DNA of 64,000 bases from Devosia naphthalenivorans. Its GTDB lineage: Bacteria > Pseudomonadota > Alphaproteobacteria > Rhizobiales > Devosiaceae. Shown here one piece after another: positions 17,697-25,793 of the stretch (position 1 is the first letter of the stretch; every line of letters begins with the position of its first letter). Location: NCBI RefSeq assembly GCF_003056355.1, contig NZ_PYVW01000003.1, forward strand, positions 124,001 through 188,000, given 5' to 3'. The notes beneath the pieces are model-generated. The model made no database searches. It was not told the origin of the DNA and saw only the letters and a list, made by a program, of their open reading frames with translations. A program made the translations under genes and the position numbers.

Positions 17697-17862
17697 GGGG
17701 TTGCGCTCAGCTCTATGATTGGCCTGACAGGCGGGCAAAACGACTCGCCGAACCAATGCAGCTTGCCAGACAGACATGTTGGCAGCTAAACATTCCGCGC
17801 CCGCAAGGGCCGCCGCTTTGTTGTCGTGCCTATAGTCGCAAGCCATCGGGAAAGTCAAATTC

Positions 17863-18312
17863 ATGCTCCTGCGCAACGTATCCGGTTCTGTCGCACCGCT
17901 CGCAGCCGCTGCCTTGCTGGCTCTGGTAGTTGCGGGTTGTACCAGCAGCACCTCGCTGGTGACGGCGCGTACCCAGGGTTATGAGATTTCCGATAGCGCG
18001 ATGGCGCAGATTCGCCCGGGTCAGAGCCAGCAACTCGTCACCCTGGTGCTTGGATCGCCCCAGACCACGAACACCTTCGGCGACCAGACCGCCTGGTACT
18101 ACGTGGAAACGAAAGTCCGCCAAACGTCTTTCGGCATGACCATGGTTGATTCCCGCACCGTGCTGGCCGTGTACTTCGACAAGAACAAGAAGGTCGTGGA
18201 TAAGGCCGTTTACGGCCTGCAGGACGGCAAGACGATTGCGATCGAAACGCGCCGCACACCGTCCTTCGGCGAGGACCGCACGTTCGTCGATCAGATTTTG
18301 CAATCGTTCTGA
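17863..18312 (+). CDS. bamE: Outer membrane assembly lipoprotein, BamE/SmpA family
   Basis: 149 residues. A lipoprotein signal ends in LVVAGC, making Cys26 the lipidated residue, so the protein should sit at the inner face of the outer membrane. The SmpA/OmlA domain follows (about residues 50-130; IRPGQSQQLVTLVLGSP and AWYYVETKV are recognisable). BamE supports the BAM complex that inserts beta-barrel proteins such as LptD, encoded further along. The ATG at 17863 has GGGAAAG upstream. A strong terminator follows at 18364. Confidence 0.93.
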   Translation: MLLRNVSGSVAPLAAAALLALVVAGCTSSTSLVTARTQGYEISDSAMAQIRPGQSQQLVTLVLGSPQTTNTFGDQTAWYYVETKVRQTSFGMTMVDSRTVLAVYFDKNKKVVDKAVYGLQDGKTIAIETRRTPSFGEDRTFVDQILQSF

Positions 18313-18363
18313 TCTGGAGCGACGAGCGCCGAACGGCGCTGTCGGGATCGTATGCTCACAACA

Positions 18364-18396
18364 AAAAGCCCCGGATAGACCGGGGCTTTTCTTTTA
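18364..18396. terminator. Bidirectional rho-independent terminator
   Basis: AAAAGCCCCGG (18364-18374) pairs with CCGGGGCTTTT (18380-18390) over a 5-base loop. T-rich tracts lie on both sides, so the hairpin can end both bamE (plus) and nusB (minus), which converge here. Confidence 0.92.
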
Positions 18397-18413
18397 GGCT
18401 CTAGCCCAAGCGG

Positions 18414-18908
18414 CTACTTGGTCTCTTCCAGATTCGTTCCCGCCTCACGCGCGATTGCATCGAGCGAGGCGTTCACCAAGCCCGTCGCGTCATCCTCGTA
18501 GAACGCCTTGGCGATGTCGACATATTCGGTGATGACGACGCGCGGGGGAATGTCCTTGCGGCGGAGCAGTTCGAAGGCCGCAGCGCGCAGGATAGCGCGG
18601 AGCGTCGCGTCGACGCGCTCGACCGGCCAGCCTTCGGCAAGGGCGCGATCAACCGCGGGGTCGATGGCAAGCTGGTGCTTGGTTACACCGGTGACGATCT
18701 GGCGGAAGAAATCGGCATCGGCGGGCAGATACTGCTCCCCTTCGATCTCGCGGCCGAGATGGAAGCTGCCGAACTGGGCCAGCGTATCCTCGAGCGTCGC
18801 ACGGCCGATATCCATCTGATAAAGCGCCTGTACGGCCGCCAGCCTTGCGGCGCCGCGCTGGTTGGCGGGACGGTCGGCCTGTGGATTACGTTTGGGGGCG
18901 TCAGCCAT
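18414..18908 (-). CDS. nusB: Transcription antitermination protein NusB
   Basis: 164 residues of the all-helical NusB fold (RGAARLAAVQALYQMDI near the N-terminus, RAAAFELLRR and VVITEYVDIAKAFYEDDATGLVNASLD near the C-terminus). NusB with S10 acts in rRNA antitermination. The ATG at 18908 is chosen over an in-frame ATG 15 codons upstream because NusB begins near here in relatives. It lies 117 bases after nrdR; the rib genes often found between them in Hyphomicrobiales are missing. Confidence 0.95.
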   Translation of the reverse strand: MADAPKRNPQADRPANQRGAARLAAVQALYQMDIGRATLEDTLAQFGSFHLGREIEGEQYLPADADFFRQIVTGVTKHQLAIDPAVDRALAEGWPVERVDATLRAILRAAAFELLRRKDIPPRVVITEYVDIAKAFYEDDATGLVNASLDAIAREAGTNLEETK

Positions 18909-19025
18909 TGTCGTCACTCTATTGAGCCGAGGCACGGGGACCATGGGCGGCAAAAGCCAACCCCTTAGTCGGGTCGGGAGCGAACATCAACACATTAGCG
19001 CTGATGGTTGCCATGCGTGCCGATG

Positions 19026-19502
19026 TTAGTCCTTGTCGCGCAGCGATCCCTGCCCTTCCGCCAGCGCCGCTAGGAAATTGCGGAAGTCATCTGCGGCAGA
19101 GAAGTTCTTGTAGACCGAAGCAAACCGGACAAAGGCCACGTCGTCGAGACTCTTGAGGCCATCCATCACGTATTCCCCGATCTGGTCGGAGGTAACTTCA
19201 ACGTCACCCTGGCTTTCCAGTTGCCGGACGATGCCTGAAATCATGCGTTCGATGCGGTCGGCTTCGACCGAGCGCTTGCGCAGCGCCGTATAGACCGAGC
19301 GCGCAAGCTTCTCGCGATCGAACGGAACCTTGCGGCCGCTCTTCTTCACCACCGTAAGCTCGCGCAACTGCACCCGCTCGAAGGTCGTGAAGCGGCCACC
19401 GCATCCATTGCAGACGCGGCGGCGGCGGATGGCGCCCGAATCTTCGGTCGGGCGGCTGTCCTTGACCTGCGTATCGTCGTTGCCGCAATAGGGACAGCGC
19501 AT
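19026..19502 (-). CDS. nrdR: Transcriptional repressor NrdR
   Basis: 158 residues. The N-terminal zinc ribbon uses Cys3, Cys6, Cys31 and Cys34 (MRCPYCGND and VCNGCGGRF), followed by an ATP-cone (about residues 49-139) that senses ATP/dATP. NrdR represses ribonucleotide reductase genes. It starts 9 bases after the glyA stop on the same strand, a conserved alphaproteobacterial pairing. Confidence 0.97.
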   Translation of the reverse strand: MRCPYCGNDDTQVKDSRPTEDSGAIRRRRVCNGCGGRFTTFERVQLRELTVVKKSGRKVPFDREKLARSVYTALRKRSVEADRIERMISGIVRQLESQGDVEVTSDQIGEYVMDGLKSLDDVAFVRFASVYKNFSAADDFRNFLAALAEGQGSLRDKD

Positions 19503-19511
19503 GAGACGTCC

Positions 19512-20813
19512 TTATTGGCCGTAGATCGGGAAGCGGTCGGTGAGCGTTTTCACCTTCTCGCGAACCTGGGCCTCGACGGCCGCATTGTTCTCTTCGCCGT
19601 TTGCCTTCAGACCATCGAGCACTTCGATGATCAGTTCACCTACCAGCTGGAACTCAGCCTCGGCAAAGCCGCGCGAAGTGCCAGCGGGCGTGCCAAGGCG
19701 CACACCGGAGGTGATGGCGGGCCTTTCCGGATCGAAGGGCACCGCGTTCTTATTGCACGTAATATGCGCGCGACCGAGAGCGGCTTCCGTCGCCTTGCCA
19801 GTCAGCCCCTTCGGACGCAGATCGACCAGCATCAGGTGATTATCCGTGCCACCGGTGACGATATCCACACCGCCCTTGACCAGGGTCTCGGCCAGGATCT
19901 TGGCGTTGGCGACGACCTGACGGGCGTAGGATTTGAACTCGGGCTGCAGAGCTTCCTTGAAGGCCACGGCCTTGGCGGCGATGACGTGCATCAGGGGGCC
20001 GCCCTGGATGCCGGGGAAGATCGCCGAATTGATCTTCTTGGCGATGTCCTCGTCATTGGTGAGGATCAGGCCGCCACGTGGTCCACGCAGGGTCTTGTGC
20101 GTGGTGGTGGTTGCAACATGGGCGTGGGGGAACGGGCTGGGATAGACCCCGCCAGCGACGAGGCCCGCCACATGAGCCATGTCGACAAAGAGAATCGCCC
20201 CGACCTCGTCGGCAATGGCGCGGAACTCCGCCCAGTCCATAACGCGCGAATAGGCCGAGAAACCGGCAACCAGCATCTTGGGCTTGTGCTCATGGGCAAG
20301 GCTGCGCACCTGGTCCATGTCGACACGGCCGTCCTGCTTGCGCACGCCATACTGGATGGCGTTGAACCACTTGCCCGATTGGTTCGGCTTGGCGCCATGC
20401 GTCAGGTGCCCGCCGGCGTCCAGCGACATGCCCAGAATGGTATCGCCCGGCTGGATCAGCGCCTGGTAGACGCCCTGGTTGGCCTGCGAGCCCGAGTTGG
20501 GCTGCACATTGGCAAAGCCGACGCCGAACAATTGCTTGGCGCGCTCGATGGCGAGCGTTTCGGCAACGTCGACATACTGGCAGCCGCCGTAGTAGCGCCG
20601 GCCGGGATAACCCTCGGCGTACTTATTGGTAAGAACGGACCCCTGCGCTTCCAGAACAGCCTGGGACACGATGTTTTCGGACGCGATCAGTTCGATTTCG
20701 CCCTGCTGGCGACCCAGTTCATCGCGAATGGCGGCAGCCAATTCCGGATCGGTCTCACCGACGGAATTGGTGAAGAACCTGGGAAACAGCGGAAGGGATG
20801 TGGCTGCGCTCAT
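19512..20813 (-). CDS. glyA: Serine hydroxymethyltransferase
   Basis: 433 residues. This PLP enzyme interconverts serine and glycine and supplies one-carbon units on tetrahydrofolate. The PLP-lysine segment [20 protein letters not shown] is present, with [16 protein letters not shown] near the N-terminus and [14 protein letters not shown] near the C-terminus. The ATG at 20813 has GGAGAACG upstream; the frame stays open 27 codons further without support. It is the first gene of the glyA-nrdR-nusB set. Confidence 0.97.
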   Translation of the reverse strand: MSAATSLPLFPRFFTNSVGETDPELAAAIRDELGRQQGEIELIASENIVSQAVLEAQGSVLTNKYAEGYPGRRYYGGCQYVDVAETLAIERAKQLFGVGFANVQPNSGSQANQGVYQALIQPGDTILGMSLDAGGHLTHGAKPNQSGKWFNAIQYGVRKQDGRVDMDQVRSLAHEHKPKMLVAGFSAYSRVMDWAEFRAIADEVGAILFVDMAHVAGLVAGGVYPSPFPHAHVATTTTHKTLRGPRGGLILTNDEDIAKKINSAIFPGIQGGPLMHVIAAKAVAFKEALQPEFKSYARQVVANAKILAETLVKGGVDIVTGGTDNHLMLVDLRPKGLTGKATEAALGRAHITCNKNAVPFDPERPAITSGVRLGTPAGTSRGFAEAEFQLVGELIIEVLDGLKANGEENNAAVEAQVREKVKTLTDRFPIYGQ

Positions 20814-21008
20814 GGGGCGTTCTCCGGGCAGTCCCAACATCTTGTGTCGGGAGGATGATATGGGCGCAGCCTCTAGCACAAAGACGAGCAGCAATCCAAG
20901 CGCTGGTGTGCTACAGATGCGCGCGGGGAAAGCAACCAGACAGCTGAATCCGCATTATCTGAGCAGAGACCGGATTTTCTGGCCGCGGGGCGGCATTGGA
21001 GAGTTAGA

Positions 21009-21479
21009 ATGAGCAAGAGAGCACAAGGAATTACCGCGGCCGTCATCACCGGCCTGATGGCAATTACCAGCGTCATGCCGGTACAAGCCCAGATCCTGGC
21101 GCCAAAGGGCGGCAGCAGCGCTGATCGAGATCGTGTGGTGCAGACCTATTGCCAGCGCAATTCTCGCGACCGTGACTGTCGCGACTTCCGCCGTGGCCGT
21201 TGGAACGACAATGACTACCACCGGTTCTATCGCCGCAACCGCGGCGGTCTGGACAGTATCTCTTCGGGTCTGCTCGGGTTCACCTTCGGCGCCATCGTCG
21301 GCGGCGCTATCGCGAACCAGAACAATAACAACTATGGCGGCGACCGGGTCATTGGCCGCGACTACGACCGTGGCTACAGTAGCCATGTTGAAGCCTGCTA
21401 TGCCCGCTATCGGTCCTATGACGAGCGTACCGATACCTTCTTGGGTTATGACGGATACCGTCACCGCTGCAACCTCTAG
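21009..21479 (+). CDS. Secreted BA14K-like protein
   Basis: 156 residues. A signal peptide ends near VMPVQAQ (residue 28). A low-complexity Arg/Asp/Asn/Tyr region follows, then a Gly-rich hydrophobic stretch (GLLGFTFGAIVGGAIA, about 87-102), then a C-terminal module HVEACYARYRSYDERTDTFL plus GYDGYRHRC. That module is the hallmark of the BA14K family of Brucella and rhizobia, with paired cysteines for a likely disulphide. BA14K proteins are described as immunoreactive or lectin-like; their exact role is unclear. It probably sits in the periplasm or envelope. Confidence 0.88.
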   Translation: MSKRAQGITAAVITGLMAITSVMPVQAQILAPKGGSSADRDRVVQTYCQRNSRDRDCRDFRRGRWNDNDYHRFYRRNRGGLDSISSGLLGFTFGAIVGGAIANQNNNNYGGDRVIGRDYDRGYSSHVEACYARYRSYDERTDTFLGYDGYRHRCNL

Positions 21480-21497
21480 CAGCAGCCTAAGCCCAGT

Positions 21498-21701
21498 TTA
21501 AAACAAACGCCGCTCAGCCTCCGGTTGTGCGGCGCTTAGCTTTTTGCGCAACTTGGCCAAGGCAAGTTGCTGCATCTGCGTCTTGCTGGCATTCACCGGA
21601 GTGATCACGATCACCTCAGTGCCCGAGTTCGTGTCTATCGCAGCAACCCGCATCTGCTGCCCCATCTGCACAAATTCGAACAGAACCTCACCATTGGCCA
21701 T
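21498..21701 (-). CDS. Small conserved protein, possibly DUF6898 family
   Basis: 67 residues from the ATG at 21701 (MANGEVLFEFVQMGQQMRVA), with GGAGGGC upstream. It is a short soluble protein: a beta-rich N-terminal half (RVAAIDTNSGTEVIVITPVN) and a helical Gln/Lys-rich C-terminal half. Small proteins beginning GEVLFEF are common in alphaproteobacteria; I tentatively connect it with DUF6898. Function unknown. It is the last gene on this strand after the L,D-transpeptidase, across a terminator. Confidence 0.7.
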   Translation of the reverse strand: MANGEVLFEFVQMGQQMRVAAIDTNSGTEVIVITPVNASKTQMQQLALAKLRKKLSAAQPEAERRLF

Positions 21702-21747
21702 GATGCCCTCCCCTCGTCCACAGTGAATGATTCCAGCCCGAAATGCG

Positions 21748-21771
21748 AACGCCCTCCGGTGGGAGGGCGTT
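21748..21771 (-). terminator. Terminator of the L,D-transpeptidase gene
   Basis: AACGCCCTCC (21748-21757) pairs perfectly with GGAGGGCGTT (21762-21771) over a 4-base loop, 22 bases after the stop of the minus-strand gene at 21793. The T-tract on the minus strand is short and interrupted, so termination may be partial. Confidence 0.6.
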
Positions 21772-21792
21772 GAACGGGCCATTTGGATGAAA

Positions 21793-23058
21793 TCAGGCGT
21801 CGGCGAAGGCAACCTTGCCTTGGGCATCGAACTGATAAACGTCATCGCGGAAGCTGACGGTGCCCTGGCGGTTGGCCCAGGCCGTGATGTACGTAGTGTG
21901 GATCGGCACCCGTGCCTTGCACTCGACATCCAGGCGCTGGAGCGACTCGAAGGTCGCGTCGACCTTGGTCTGGTCCCAATCGCCATTGTCACGCAGCAGC
22001 CAGGCAACGAGTTGGTTCACGCCTTCGACGCGCACGCAACCCGAAGAGTGGAAACGGGCGTTCTCGTCAAACAGCGCCTTTGAGGGCGTATCGTGCAGGT
22101 AGCAGTCGTAGGGGTTATAGAAATTGATCTTGCAATGGCCCATGGAGTTGGCCGCGCCGGGTTCCTGGCGATACATGTAGTTGATCGCGTTGCCGAGATT
22201 GTCCCAGTTGATGCTTGAAGGCGAGACTTCCTGACCGCCGCCGTCATAGATGTGGATATTCTGTTCGGCGAGGTAGTTCGGATTTTCTTTCATGTACTTG
22301 GTGAGGTCGCGTTCCACCAAGGACTTCGGCACGTGCCAGTACGGGTTGAAATTGATCTGGCTGACCTTGCTCGCCATGATCGGGGTCGCACGATCGACGC
22401 GGCCCACCACGGCGGTGTGGCGCTGTTCAACCATGCCGTCATTGACCGCTTCAATGGTGGCAGCGGGGATATTCACCACCACGTAGCGCGGGCTGAGGTT
22501 GGCGGCCATGTTCTGCACGCGCGTGAAGTTCAGATAAAGCTGCTGCAGCCGCTGCTGCGCCGGCACGTTCATGGCGTACCAGGTTGCCTCGTCGATCTGG
22601 CCGTTCAGGATCAGGCCATGGCGGGCCTGGAATGTGCGGACACCACGGTCCGTATCGGCGTCAAACACATCGTTGACATTTTCGACCAGGGGCATGTCAC
22701 CCGAGGAGATCAGCCGGCGCTTGAGCTGAATGACCGCCGGGCGACTCGCGGCAAGTTTCAGGCCGTAGGCCTCTTGCGGAATTTCTTCCCAGCCGCCGTT
22801 CGCCACGAAAGGCTCGTACTGCGAAATGGCCAGCTGCAGATTGTAGACCGTATCGAAGGACAGGATCGGCTCATTGGTGGCGACCAGCGCTTCGGCTGCC
22901 ATGGTGTTGCCGCCCTGATCGGCCTCGCGCAACACGCGGTTGTGCGAGAACATATCGAATATGGACTGGCTTTCCTGCGCCCGAAGGGCGGTTGGCAGCG
23001 CCATCGTGGCGCCAGCAAGAGCCGTGTACCGGAGAAGAGAACGTCGATTCAGCCGCAT
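21793..23058 (-). CDS. L,D-transpeptidase of the YcbB type, LdtR-linked
   Basis: 421 residues. The N-terminus MRLNRRSLLRYTALAGATMA resembles a Tat signal, so export in a folded state is likely. A peptidoglycan-binding domain (about residues 105-160, VRTFQARHGLILNGQIDEAT) precedes the YkuD catalytic domain (about 190-370). The YkuD motif is complete: HDTPSKALF, then HSSGCVRV with the nucleophile Cys341 and His338. The enzyme forms 3-3 crosslinks or attaches proteins to peptidoglycan in the periplasm. The MarR-type LdtR gene lies 276 bases upstream, as with ldtP in Liberibacter and relatives. Confidence 0.93.
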   Translation of the reverse strand: MRLNRRSLLRYTALAGATMALPTALRAQESQSIFDMFSHNRVLREADQGGNTMAAEALVATNEPILSFDTVYNLQLAISQYEPFVANGGWEEIPQEAYGLKLAASRPAVIQLKRRLISSGDMPLVENVNDVFDADTDRGVRTFQARHGLILNGQIDEATWYAMNVPAQQRLQQLYLNFTRVQNMAANLSPRYVVVNIPAATIEAVNDGMVEQRHTAVVGRVDRATPIMASKVSQINFNPYWHVPKSLVERDLTKYMKENPNYLAEQNIHIYDGGGQEVSPSSINWDNLGNAINYMYRQEPGAANSMGHCKINFYNPYDCYLHDTPSKALFDENARFHSSGCVRVEGVNQLVAWLLRDNGDWDQTKVDATFESLQRLDVECKARVPIHTTYITAWANRQGTVSFRDDVYQFDAQGKVAFADA

Positions 23059-23280
23059 TAATTCACCCGAAATTCGCCAATAGAGCAGAGCCGGTTTTTA
23101 CCATCGCGTCCGGCAGCTCACAACGCGCTCAAGCGCAAGTGAGATTGTTCAGACTTTGGGAACCATGAGTACAAGGGAAATGGTTTCTACCTCGTAACGA
23201 CGGCAATCACTTTAGTTTGCGGCAGAAATGCGAACGTCGTTCATTGGCTAAAGAATGTGGCCAGTCACTGTTGCGGGTCT

Positions 23281-23312
23281 ACAACAAACGACAAGGGGCG
23301 CCGAAGCGCCCC
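23281..23312 (-). terminator. Rho-independent terminator after ldtR
   Basis: GGGGCGC (23295-23301) and GCGCCCC (23306-23312) close a CGAA loop; read on the minus strand the hairpin is followed by TTGTCGTTTGTTG. It lies 22 bases past the ldtR stop and separates ldtR from the L,D-transpeptidase gene. Confidence 0.85.
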
Positions 23313-23334
23313 GAAACCGATATCGTAGCAAGAC

Positions 23335-23844
23335 TTAGAGCTTGTAGAGGATCTGGTCGACCCAGAAGCGCTCCAGGCGGGCCAGCGCCTTGTTCAGGCC
23401 GTCGAACTCGTCGTCGCCCAGGCCACCGACCTTGTCGATCGACTTGAGGTGACGATCGTACAGCTCATCGATCACTTCCGCCACTTCCTCGCCCTTCGGG
23501 GTCAGCTTGATGCGGACCGAACGGCGGTCCGAACGCGAGCGCTCCTGGAAGATGTAGCCGGTTTCGACCAGCTTCTTGAGGTTATAGGAGACGTTCGAGC
23601 CCAGGTAGTAACCGCGAGAGCGCAGCTCACCAGCGGTCAGTTCAGCATCGCCGATGTTGAACATCAGCAGCGCCTGGACCGGATTGATGTCATCCCAGCC
23701 CATGCGGTCGAACTCGTCCTTGATCAGATCGAGCAAGCGACGGTGCAGGCGTTCGACCCGCGACACGGCTTCCAGATAGAGCGGCTTCAGGCTCTTGGGA
23801 CGTTCCGGAACGATGGCCTCGGCTGCGTTGGATTTGATCGCCAT
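23335..23844 (-). CDS. ldtR: MarR-family regulator LdtR
   Basis: 169 residues. The winged helix-turn-helix of the MarR family covers about residues 40-130. The recognition stretch AGELRSRGYYLGSNVSYNLK plus KLVETGY and the wing RSDRRSVRIKLTPKG match LdtR, known from Liberibacter asiaticus and Sinorhizobium as an activator of L,D-transpeptidase genes and osmotic tolerance. The ATG at 23844 begins MAIKSNAAEAIV; the frame upstream is not conserved-looking. The target gene candidate lies directly downstream on the same strand. Confidence 0.9.
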   Translation of the reverse strand: MAIKSNAAEAIVPERPKSLKPLYLEAVSRVERLHRRLLDLIKDEFDRMGWDDINPVQALLMFNIGDAELTAGELRSRGYYLGSNVSYNLKKLVETGYIFQERSRSDRRSVRIKLTPKGEEVAEVIDELYDRHLKSIDKVGGLGDDEFDGLNKALARLERFWVDQILYKL

Positions 23845-24005
23845 TTGTGCCTCACTGTTTGCTGTCTGTGCGATTTTTCGCATCTGATAGGGCCAAACTA
23901 CGGCGCCCAAGCTAAGATCAGCCTAAGCGGCGTGATTAAGAGCATCTTACTGCAAAACAATGGGAATTTGGCTTTATTCTTCGTTACACCGGTAGAGAAA
24001 ATTGT

Positions 24006-24028
24006 AACCTTACGCAGACGTAAAGGTT
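24006..24028 (-). terminator. Terminator-like hairpin after the small membrane protein gene
   Basis: AACCTTACG (24006-24014) pairs with CGTAAAGGTT (24019-24028) with one bulged base. On the minus strand it is followed by ACAATTTTCTCT, as expected for a rho-independent terminator of the gene that stops at 24032. Confidence 0.65.
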
Positions 24029-24031
24029 CGA

Positions 24032-24421
24032 TCAGTCGGTGGCGCGGGCCCGATTGAACCTGATGCTCAGCACAAAGATCAGCAGGATCGAGGCTAGCAG
24101 GACCACCCGGACGGCAAAGCCGAAGGCCGACATGGCAATGTCTGGGTTGCCCATCAGATAGAGCACCAGCTCGGCGCCCGTGGAGCCCACCAACAGAACT
24201 GCACCCCAGCTTGCCTTGATCCACAACCCCACGGCCGCGGACAGCCGCGCGAGCGCGAAGATGGCGAGATAGACAAAGCCGGTGACCCCCAGCGTTGAGA
24301 TCGGGCTGACCGGGCCGAGATTGACACCAAGCAGGCGCCCGGCGTCGCTCAGGCCCAGCATGAGGCTGATGATGGCGACGATGCGAATATAGATGCCGAC
24401 AGGCGGAGCGTTTAGAGCCAT
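24032..24421 (-). CDS. Four-helix membrane protein, DUF6163-like
   Basis: 129 residues from the ATG at 24421 (MALNAPPVGIYIRIV). Four hydrophobic segments are evident, at about residues 10-30, 43-62, 70-90 and 100-122, with a basic C-terminus (RFNRARATD). No catalytic motif is seen. It lies between ldtR and the divergent hemB; a small membrane protein annotated DUF6163 holds this place in rhizobia, which is from memory. Function unknown. An upstream in-frame ATG would overlap the hemB promoter region. Confidence 0.75.
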   Translation of the reverse strand: MALNAPPVGIYIRIVAIISLMLGLSDAGRLLGVNLGPVSPISTLGVTGFVYLAIFALARLSAAVGLWIKASWGAVLLVGSTGAELVLYLMGNPDIAMSAFGFAVRVVLLASILLIFVLSIRFNRARATD

Positions 24422-24515
24422 GCGGGTTTCTAGACCGACACTGCGCATGCGACAAGCCAGACCTTGGACGGTCAAAGCTGCACTGCTAAAGCAAACGCAG
24501 CACAGGAGAGCGACG

Positions 24516-25529
24516 ATGTCCCAGGATTGGCAAAAGCACGACATGGATTTCCTTGGTGGACGGCGGCTGCGCCGCGCCCGGCGGACCGCCTGGAGCCGCG
24601 CAATGGTTCGCGAGACGGTGCTGACGCCCGCGGACCTCATCTGGCCGCTTTTCGTGATCGAAGGGCAGAACGAGAAAACATCGATCCGAACCATGCCAGG
24701 CGTAGAGCGGCTGAGCGTCGATCTCTGTGTCGAGGCAGCCAAGGCCGCGCGCGATGCCGGCATCCCTGCCCTGGCCCTCTTTCCCAATACGCCGGATCAT
24801 CTGCGCAGCGAGGATGGCCGTGAGGCTTTCAATCCGGACAATCTGATGTGCCGCGCTCTCAGCGCCATCAAGGATGCGGTACCGGAGATCGGGCTCATCG
24901 CCGATGTCGCGCTCGACGAATATTCCAGCGATGGACAGGACGGTCTGGTCCGCGACGGCGAAATCCTGAACGACGAAACCGTTGGGGTCATGGTCAAGTC
25001 GGCTCTGGTGCAGACCAAAGCCGGCGCTGATATCATTGCTCCCTCCGACATGATGGACGGCCGCGTGGCCGCGCTCCGTGACGCACTGGACGAGGAAGGG
25101 TACGAGCAGACCCAGATCATGGCCTACGCCGCCAAATACGCGTCCTACTATTATGGACCGTTCAGGGAAGCTGTCGGTTCGGGCAGCAGGCTCAAGGGTG
25201 ACAAGCGCACTTACCAGATGGATTACGCCAACTCCGATGAAGCACTGCGCGAAATCGAGCAGGACATCGCCGAAGGCGCGGACAGCATCATGGTCAAACC
25301 AGGCCTGCCCTATCTCGATATAGTCCGGCGCGCGAAGGACAACTTCAACGTACCGATCTACTCCTATCAGGTGAGTGGCGAATTCGCGATGATCGAGATG
25401 GCAGCGGCGGCCGGCGCCATCGACCGCAAGGGGGCAATCCTGGAAAGCCTCTATGCATTCAAGCGCGCAGGTGCCAACGGGGTGCTGACATATTTCGCGC
25501 TCGAAGTGGCACGTGAGCTGGGGCGATAG
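24516..25529 (+). CDS. hemB: Delta-aminolevulinic acid dehydratase (porphobilinogen synthase)
   Basis: 337 residues, TIM barrel. HemB joins two 5-aminolevulinates to porphobilinogen in haem synthesis. The substrate-binding lysines lie in QIMAYAAKYASYYYGPFREA and DSIMVKPGLPYLDIV. The metal region reads IADVALDEYSSDGQDGL, with aspartates in place of the cysteines of zinc enzymes, so a Mg2+-type enzyme is expected. The ATG at 24516 has AGGAGAG upstream; the longer frame runs into the divergent gene. Confidence 0.96.
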   Translation: MSQDWQKHDMDFLGGRRLRRARRTAWSRAMVRETVLTPADLIWPLFVIEGQNEKTSIRTMPGVERLSVDLCVEAAKAARDAGIPALALFPNTPDHLRSEDGREAFNPDNLMCRALSAIKDAVPEIGLIADVALDEYSSDGQDGLVRDGEILNDETVGVMVKSALVQTKAGADIIAPSDMMDGRVAALRDALDEEGYEQTQIMAYAAKYASYYYGPFREAVGSGSRLKGDKRTYQMDYANSDEALREIEQDIAEGADSIMVKPGLPYLDIVRRAKDNFNVPIYSYQVSGEFAMIEMAAAAGAIDRKGAILESLYAFKRAGANGVLTYFALEVARELGR

Positions 25530-25604
25530 GGGTTCAGGAAACCGCCTACATATCGTCCTTCTAAGCGGGAGTGCTCATATCGGGCGCTTTGCGCCGCTAT
25601 TTCA

Positions 25605-25790
25605 GTCGACACCCTCCCCCTTGCGGGGAGGGATCAAGGGTGGGGGACGTTTAGCCCCCATATTGGGGCCAACCGCCACCCCCTCCCAGCCTCCCCCGTC
25701 AAGGGGGAGGTGCCGCCCGGCGAGTAGGAAGCATCGCACCTCCACCACCGGTCACACCCAAGGAAACACTCCCCCCTTGCGGGAAGGCTA
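25605..25790. repeat. Cluster of C-run/G-run intergenic hairpins
   Basis: Several inverted pairs lie between hemB and the convergent helicase gene: a C-rich/G-rich hairpin around 25613-25633, TAGCCCCCATATTGGGGCCA near 25652-25671, and a hairpin with CCTCCCCC and GGGGGAGG arms around 25692-25711. They resemble the element at 1965-1991 and may act as a convergent terminator. No gene is seen. Confidence 0.6.
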
Positions 25791-25793
25791 GCC

